Assembly (NCBI GenBank): GCA_003260075.1 | Contig: QLIY01000061.1 | Coordinates: forward strand, 216,088-280,087 | Source: Phallusia mammillata | Lineage: Eukaryota; Chordata; Ascidiacea; Phlebobranchia; Ascidiidae | Direction: 5' to 3' | DNA length: 64,000 nucleotides | Shown: positions 57,282-64,000 of the stretch, one piece after another | How positions within the stretch are numbered: the stretch's first letter is position 1 | Layout: each line of letters begins with the position of its first letter | Notes under the pieces: model-generated | What the model was told of the DNA's origin: nothing | The model's input: only the letters and a program-made list of their open reading frames with translations | The model's database searches: none | Position numbers and translations under genes: made by a program

Positions 57282-60200
57282 ATGGATAAAACAATGTTAA
57301 TCAAGGATGTTATTATTCCTTTCAAAAGAACTGCTCGGATGGTGGACAAAAAGTTGTTGGAATTTGAGGCAAATGATAAATCAAACCATGGAAATGGTGG
57401 ATCTTTTCCATATGAAAGCTGGTCAAGACTGCAAGATATGAAGACAGATGTTATAGCTTTACATGTAAGAAAAAGTTTTATGTGTGTAAAATTAACTTAT
57501 TTGCATGTTAAAAAAAGTATTTGTTAGGTACTTATTGTCTTTTTTGCATGTTAAAAAAAGTATTTGTTAGGTACTATTTGTCTTAAGTATTTATATTAAT
57601 TTTTTTCTGGAATTAGAGTCCTTGGCTTAAATAGTTGAGGGCCCACTTTTCTGTCGCATTTGTGCAGCCAGTGTAAGTTAAAAAAATAATATGGATTTGA
57701 TTCCAAAACAACTAAGGTGTATAAAGTATAAATCCCAATTTAGATTAATATTTTGCTGGATTGTACAGGCCTTAAGACAAAATTGTTGTTGTTGTAGGAG
57801 ATTTGTAATCATGATACATCAACTGTGAAGAAACAAACTGAAATAGTTTCTCAACACAATGAAGCATCTCTACAGTGCCTGAAGTTAATTGATAGTCAAC
57901 TGTCTTTGTTGGAGGATCATCTTTCTGGAACTGGATTTGTACCAGGAGGACAACTACAACGAATAACTCCTGGTGAGACCCCATTTAGTATCAGTATGGC
58001 CGAGAGGTTAGCGCTGGGTTCTAATCTTGTCTTGACCACTAGTGATGGGATGATACCAGGTTTTGAAGCGAGTACCAATACCGAGTACGAGTACCACATG
58101 TATATACCTTCGATACCGAGTACGATTACCGAGTACTTTAGTCTAGTGTTGTACTTAGTTGTATATCACTGGCTAATTTATCTGCCATGGTCGGGGTACA
58201 GGCGTGCACTCATGCCACTCACACATGCCGAAAAATGTAATCACCACATGATAGCGGAAAAGATGTACGTAAACTGGCAGAACTTTTTTTCCACTTTTTT
58301 GCTGTCCGAAGCAAATATTGGCATAAAGTTGCCCGTATTCTTATGGTGTAAATCGGCCTTCGGTACTCGCAAGTCAGTATCAAAAACTGAGACAAAATAT
58401 TTCGAGACCGAGTACGAGTATCGACACCATCGATACCAAGTACCGGGTTCGGGTGGGGGGGGGGTCATGCCACTCACACATGCCGAAAAATGTAATCACC
58501 ACATGATAGCGGAAAAGATGTACGTAAACTGGCAGAACTTTTTTTCCACTTTTTTGCTGTCCGAAGCAAATATTGGCATAAAGTTGCCCGTATTCTTATG
58601 GTGTAACTCAGCCTTTGGTACTCGCAGATTGGTATCACAAACTGAGACAAAATATTTTGAACCGAGTACGAGTATCGACACCATCGATACCAAGTACCGG
58701 GTTCGGGTACTCGTCCCATCACCATTGACCACCCCAAGCAGGAAACCTAAAGGGAGTGTGCTCCAGTCCATTAAAGATGCTTTTTTTAGAAAGTGAAAAA
58801 TCTGAAACACGGATTTTGAGTGACTGTTCAAATCGCCAATGCTTAGAGTCTAAGATTTCTTATCCCAAACCAACTAAAAAAGTGGAAGCGGTAAACCAGG
58901 AAGTTTCTCCACCTAAAACAGGTATATGTACATTTCTGTCAGAAAATAGGTAAAATGTGTTTTAAGCCTTACTGGTGATGTGGTTATGCTTGTGTATATT
59001 TCTTTGGGCAGTAAATTATGTACTCGCATTTAACAGTTGATTTGTTAAGCGTGTCACATTCATTACTGACATGCAGGTTTTTTTTTAAGGTTTGGTTTGG
59101 GTGACCGCTAAGTAGTTTTAAGAGACCGCAAGTGTTTCATTTAAATACCAAAAAATAGCCATATTTGCTTAAACGAATTGCAAGTCCAAATGTTGGGTAA
59201 CCGCTGGAGAAATTTGACCGTTTCGGTCCCCCAAAACACCTTAAAAAAACACTGCTGACATGTATATGTAAATTGCCAAATATGAGAGCTATAAATGTTT
59301 GTCTTGTTTACCCATTATTCATATTGTTTATTTGAACGAACAGTGCACAACAACTGGTAAGCTATATTTTTAACATTATATATATACAACATAAAATGTA
59401 TGTCCAGACAAACCAAAAATGTTTTTCGTAGAAATTTTGAAGGGCATTTGTGGATTTACTAGTAAAGAATGAGACACATTTACACTTTCCAGAGTCTTTG
59501 TTTTGTCTATATTTCTGATGTGGTGCTAGCTACTGTTTATTGTCATTATGTAACATGTAAGTTTACTTACAGATGTGGACGGTAAAGAGATATCCAGTCC
59601 GCAACTACCTGTGTTTACACATGCTGCAAAACGAAGTGAAGTACTTGGAACCCCTACAGCGCCTAAATTTCAATCCAGCAATTCTGTAGTTTCTAGTCAA
59701 GCATCTGCCTATTTCAACAAGCTGTCATCTCCTGATATCAGATGTATGTACTTCTTCAAACACCATTGAAACATACTGTATCAAAGTCTATGTAAAACAT
59801 AAGTTGTCCAAACTATTGTTACATGATAGAGCCTCATGGGCTATCATTTTGTGTCCAAAATAATACAGTGTGTCAGTGGGTATAGGGAAAGAGACAAAAA
59901 TTGCATAATTTTTACAAACTTGGTATCTTTAACATAAATTTGAATGGCCAAAATGCTAGAACCTAAAAGTTTTGTTTAATTTAGTCTATCGAATTTGCAT
60001 TAAGACTCACCAGTGAAAAAATCAGGCAATTTATTTGTTTTTCCCTATGCCTGCTGTGTTAGTTTTAACACAAAATGGTGTCCGTGAGGGAAATAGAGGC
60101 TCTAGGACAGTGGTTCTCAAACTTTTTTTAACGCGAGCCAAATCTGAGTTTTATGAACATCTCACGACCCAAGCCTCAAACTTTAAAAAATGTTGTTGTT

Positions 60201-63200
60201 TTTTTTCGAATACTTGCTCATCCTTGAACCCTAACTGTTACATCTCCAAGTCCAGTTACACAAGATTAACTTGTCCTATTATTTGTTGTCTTATGCTGTT
60301 ACAATCATCATGTTCGAAACAGTAAAATGGGAAGGCTATTATGTGCACGGCCCATTTTTTGACCCTGTGCAACCCTTGTTTGGGTTGCGACCCATACTTT
60401 GAGAACCACTGCTCTAGCATGTAAAAATGGGTTTGAAAACTTGTGTATTATGTAGACTTTGTACTGTATTATACCTATAGTTTCAATATCATCCAGCTTT
60501 TTTAAAATATTCATTTGTTTTTGACGTCACTAGTCACTACATGAATCATGTCAGTTTACAAGCTAAAAACACAAAGATTGCAACCGTTTTCACATGAAAT
60601 GTTTTCAAAAGTTAAGGATGACAATTCAACTACTCCTGTTCCAACTTCTACATCTAAAGCCTTTTTTCCTGTTTTAACAACACCAAAGACTCCTGAACTA
60701 AATTGTGGTGAGTAAAAAACTTACCTAATATGTTTTATTGGACCACACACGTATTTGACACAAATTCACAGAGATCAGCAAAGAATATGTAAGGCCACAG
60801 CAACCCATTTATCTGGGAAAACAAGACACTGATAATAATGAGAGTGATGATGAACAACTTGTCATGCATTCAAAAAAGTGTGAATTGAACAAATTCTACC
60901 AAGATGTAAGTGTATTCTATGTTCATTTCGAAATATTTTGTACATGCAGTTGTTTAATTGCCGGTGTCTGTAATCCACATGTGGCTGCCGATTATTGTGA
61001 TTCAAATAAGGTATATATCATTCTAAAGTACTATAAAGTTGTCTTGTTGATAAAATACTTCTTTTTTGCAAAGCGTGTGTAGTTTTCTTTGTAATTTATA
61101 GCAGAGATGTCCAAAAAGTGCATTAAAGGGGGGGGGGGTTTGTACATGCAGTTGTTTAATTACCGGTGTCTGTAATCCACATGTGGCTGCCGATTATTGT
61201 GATTCAACGAAGGTATATATCATTCTAAAGTACTATAAAGCTGTCTTGTTGATAAAATACTTCTTTTTTGCAAAGCGTGTATAGTTTTCTTTGTAATTTA
61301 TAGCAGAGATGTCCAAAAAGTGCATTAAAAAAGAAATACATATTCTGTATTATCTGTAAATTTTACCCCCCTTGTTGATTGTTGGTACTCCCTATTGCCT
61401 TCACAATCTTGCTGGTTTAGATTTTATCTGCATTTTTTCCGTAATCTATCCTATAGATTCCTATTAATTGTGTTTACAGGAAGGACCACCTGATATAACC
61501 CTTACTCAACTAAAGATGAAAAAGCCAATTGAACCTCAGGATATGGTATGTACAAATTATTAAATTTGCTTTTTTGCTTCTTATTTTCTAAGTTCTCTAT
61601 TTTCTATAGGCAAGTCCAGCAACACCAGATCTTCAAAATTTTGGAATCACAGCCATGAAAACAAGCACCCAACTTCCGCGCTTTAAAGACTATGGAGGTG
61701 TAGTGTCGTTTCAGTATCTAACCCAGAAATTGCTAAATAGATGCAATTTTTAAATGTACTATAATTGAACACTGACATATTTTCATTACATTGAGAACTT
61801 ACAGATAAATTTCCATTCTATTTTCTCACTACAACTACATAAACAGGGTGTATTGCACATACACTATTTCCTATGGCATGTCAGTCAAGGTATTGTGAAT
61901 TTTGCCACTGCCTTTGCGACCCCAACTTATAGTGGTTTAACAAACAACAAAAACACAAAGTATACATATTTTTGCCTGGATTAACATTTATTGCATAGTA
62001 AGGTTAAACGAAACAAAACTAAATTTATTGGAACTGTGGTAACAAAAACCTTTCTATTTTTTAGAAAGTCCTGATCTTCTGCAGTCACCAGTACAGCCAA
62101 ATATTTTACGTGATCCAAACTACAGGTATGCACCTAATATGATGGGTAAAATATTTGTTGCTATTCTCTGTAAAGCAAAACCTTTCTATAATTCAGATCA
62201 CCACCCAAACGTCGCAGCAGCTTCTGGGTGAGCAATGATGAATATGAGGGTTTGCCAAGTGACATGAAACGCCTCTTCACTATAGAACAAGCCAACAGTG
62301 CTCTTTATGCTATGAAAATGGAACTGGCATCCTCGTATGTATAATAGATATAATGCATAATTTGTAGGGTTTTTGCAGAACCGCGGCACTACCGCTAGAA
62401 TCCGCATCGAGGGTCTTTATTTAATGGTCTGGGCGAATACGATTAACACAGTGTTATGCAAACGCAGATCTAAAAATTTCCAAACTGTTTTTCGTCTCCG
62501 GCTAATTAAACATATCAGCAGTGCCGTTACTTGACATTAAAATCCAAAACATTTCAGTTAAAAAAAGATAATAAGTCTCCTAAATGAACATTGCATTGTA
62601 AACGTGTGATGTGGTATAAACTGATGCACCGAATCGTAAACGTAAGTTGAAACTAAATATTCGGCAGTTTTGCCAATAAAATCATTCGAATCAACCAAAT
62701 CGCTTTTAACACATAAACAGTATTAAGCTAACATTGTTGGTACAACAATAGAATAGTTGTGTTACATTATGATCTTAGTTCCGTTGATTTTCGGGTTGCA
62801 CCGGCCGTGGTTGCCAGCCTACAAATGAATTAATCTTTTTTGTCAGGGGTGGACGAAACGATAATGTTTAAAAATTATACTATTTGAAGCAGAGTTGTGA
62901 GTCGGGCCGGGTTCGGGCTTAGGTTTTGTTTAACAAACGGGATTGATTCGGGTCTGCCTGATCGGGTTCTGTGCCCGTTGTTTTTTCAGATAAAGTTACC
63001 CAACTAAGTAGCTTGTTGCTGGAATTCACTTAATGCCCAACAGTCCTAAAACGCCGTTTTCAATTTTATTATGCACAGTAGTACGTTTTCTAGGCTTTTA
63101 TGAAGGGGCCTGTCAATCAAAATTTCGGGCCCAAACGGGCTTTCAAAAACGATTCGGGTTCGAGCCGGGGATTGTAATCACAATAACATTATAATTCAAT

Positions 63201-63994
63201 CTTAGATACCCTTTTAGGCTAATATTCTCAGATGCATTGAGGTGGTACCACATGTAAGTGCTTGTAAACACCACATGTAAAGGCTTGCAAAAATATTAGT
63301 CGAAACGGGTATCTATGATGTTTTTGTGATAACAAACCCTAACCCTAATAGCACTAACAGTTAAAAGACTTTTGTATGTTTTATTATTAGACTGTGTAGA
63401 CCAGGGGTGCTCAACCTTTTTTGACTCAAGATCGACTTTGAGGTATTTAAACTCCCGGGATCTACCATTTCAATAAAAATTAGCAATATAATAAAACACA
63501 ATGTGTTGATTAGCAAGGATAATTAACACGCATTTCTTCCAACCCAGTTTTGCGTTTTATCATTGTTTGGGTATTATTTGTTTTACAGTGCAATGAACGC
63601 TATTTATAAACTTGATCTAATACTAATGTTTGAAATACAATATTGAGAAAAAGTTTAGAACAAAACACCCTTTTAGTTGAAATAAAGAGAGCAAATGCCA
63701 ATACAAACAACTTTTGCTACTGTAACTATTACTTTTGTGACGTAACAATGAGCCTTCTGATTATTAGTGGTGCGATCAAATATAATTCGTTGAATAATTC
63801 TCATGTATAAAGGTCATCCATGTGCAAAGACACTTCTCAAAAACGTGTTACAAAACAACTATATAGTTTCTGTATCCCTCGCGGTCCACTTGATATCAGT
63901 TCGAGATCGACCAGTCGATCGCGATCGACGGGTTGGGCACCCCTGGTGTAGACTGTAGATTATATATTTCAGAAAAGCCCAAACAAAGGTGTAG
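57282..63994 (+). CDS. SKA3: SKA3-like spindle and kinetochore associated subunit, about 10 exons
   Basis: Subunit of the Ska complex, which couples kinetochores to microtubules in mitosis. Exons: 57282-57464 (ATG start, phase 0), 57798 to about 57972, 58790-58921, 59573-59743, 60555-60707, 60772-60905, 61480-61545, 61610-61697, 62065-62125, 62197-62334, 63973-63994 (TAG). The N-terminal helices (SRLQDMKTDVIAL, then EASLQCLKLIDSQLSLLEDHL) resemble the SKA3 coiled-coil core. The middle is Ser/Thr/Pro-rich with repeated TP and SP sites. TPDLQNFGI matches the SKA3 TPKLEHFGI-type motif. The C-terminal exon reads NDEYEGLPSDMKRLFTIEQAN. The structure of the second exon is ambiguous because a hAT element sits at 58040-58724. 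The call rests on motif order rather than high identity. Confidence 0.72.
57506..57590. repeat. Short tandem duplication in SKA3 intron 1
   Basis: Two units of about 42 bp share gcatgttaaaaaaagtat, ttgttaggtact and tgtctt. They are adjacent and no G run separates them. Confidence 0.65.
57798..58796 (+). CDS. SKA3: SKA3 exon 2 region, continuous reading frame through a hAT element
   Basis: From the acceptor at 57797 an open frame runs EICNHDTSTVKKQTE to LTT at 58039, through the whole hAT element, and on as LTTPSRKPKGSVLQ to a TGA at 58794-58796. Two splice options are in phase with the next coding block (ESEKSETRILSDCS, from 58790 after the acceptor tttttttag). One uses the strong donor gtgaga at 57973, the other a donor gttttg at 58060 inside the element. 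A third option is a one-base difference in the T7 run at 58781-58787, which would make the whole region one exon. The gtgaga donor is my preferred model. Confidence 0.5.
   Translation, partial: EICNHDTSTVKKQTEIVSQHNEASLQCLKLIDSQLSLLEDHLSGTGFVPGGQLQRITPGETPFSISMAERLALGSNLVLTTSDGMIPGFEASTNTEYEYHMYIPSIPSTITEYFSLVLYLVVYHWLIYLPWSGYRRALMPLTHAEKCNHHMIAEKMYVNWQNFFSTFLLSEANIGIKLPVFLWCKSAFGTRKSVSKTETKYFETEYEYRHHRYQVPGSGGGGVMPLTHAEKCNHHMIAEKMYVNWQNFFSTFLLSEANIGIKLPVFLWCNSAFGTRRLVSQTETKYFEPSTSIDTIDTKYRVRVLVPSPLTTPSRKPKGSVLQSIKDAFFRK
58040..58724. mobile_element. hAT element within the SKA3 exon 2 region
   Basis: Ends TAGTGATGGGATGATACC and GGTACTCGTCCCATCACCA, with TTGACCAC duplicated exactly (58032-58039, 58725-58732). 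The body contains an unmerged overlap (58210-58454 and 58465-58708) around a 10-G run. Removing one copy and the run leaves about 430 bp. Its + strand stays open in the SKA3 frame. Confidence 0.85.
59074..59254. mobile_element. 181-bp hAT MITE with perfect target duplication, SKA3 intron
   Basis: Ends CAGGTTTTTTTTTAAGG and CACCTTAAAAAAACACTG; CTGACATG is repeated exactly at 59066-59073 and 59255-59262. Same family as 45481-45656. Confidence 0.85.
60108..60411. mobile_element. 304-bp hAT element, SKA3 intron
   Basis: Ends CAGTGGTTCTCAAACTTTTT and TACTTTGAGAACCACTG. Target duplication CTCTAGGA (60100-60107) and CTCTAGCA (60412-60419), seven of eight. Confidence 0.8.
63402..63945. mobile_element. 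544-bp hAT element with perfect target duplication, last SKA3 intron
   Basis: Ends CAGGGGTGCTCAACCTTTTT and GGGTTGGGCACCCCTG; GTGTAGAC repeated exactly at 63394-63401 and 63946-63953. Sub-terminal regions (actcaagatcgac and tcgcgatcgac) are also partly inverted. No transposase frame remains. Confidence 0.88.
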
Positions 63995-64000
63995 CCCTGT

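Overview
The window is animal nuclear DNA carrying three intron-rich genes, all on the + strand and head to tail. Each is recognised by exon-by-exon protein similarity and phase-consistent GT-AG splice sites. The genes are the 3' two thirds of dynactin p150Glued (DCTN1, 107-9645), a complete ARHGEF17/TEM4-type RhoGEF (11844-53585, 27 exons), and a SKA3-like kinetochore subunit (57282-63994). The protein divergence, the mostly short introns, the many small DNA transposons and the strong heterozygosity suggest an invertebrate chordate. A tunicate such as a Ciona-like ascidian is my best guess, but the species is not shown by the sequence.

Layout. 1-9645: DCTN1 from the end of coiled coil 1 through the intercoil domain, coiled coil 2 and the C-terminus. 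9646-11843: intergenic, with a DCTN1 poly(A) signal and CpG-rich DNA upstream of ARHGEF17. 11844-15538: one giant ARHGEF17 first coding exon encoding a disordered Ser/Pro-rich region. 15830-29662: DH-domain exons, interrupted by a ~10 kb intron. 29749-39262: PH-region exons. 40005-53585: acidic linker and C-terminal beta-propeller exons. 53586-57281: intergenic, packed with hAT elements and a tRNA-like fragment. 57282-63994: SKA3-like gene with several hAT elements inside it.

Two themes cut across the window. First, there are 30 runs of at least 10 G, all on the + strand. Twenty-five are 10-13 long, and most separate two near-identical copies of the same local sequence. This is what scaffold gaps between unmerged overlapping contigs look like if N had been written as G. 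The paired copies are then two haplotypes. They preserve allelic differences, including a hAT element present in one copy and absent in the other. Several exons (DCTN1 at 3585, ARHGEF17 exon 1, the SKA3 exon 2 region) look broken or duplicated only because of these joins. Second, at least a dozen short non-autonomous hAT elements, many with perfect 8-bp target duplications, are concentrated in 45-64 kb. One lies next to or inside SKA3 coding sequence and keeps the reading frame open.

The three proteins act in cytoskeletal processes (dynein/dynactin transport, Rho activation, kinetochore-microtubule coupling). Nothing in the sequence shows they are co-regulated. I found no CRISPR array, rRNA or convincing functional tRNA gene.
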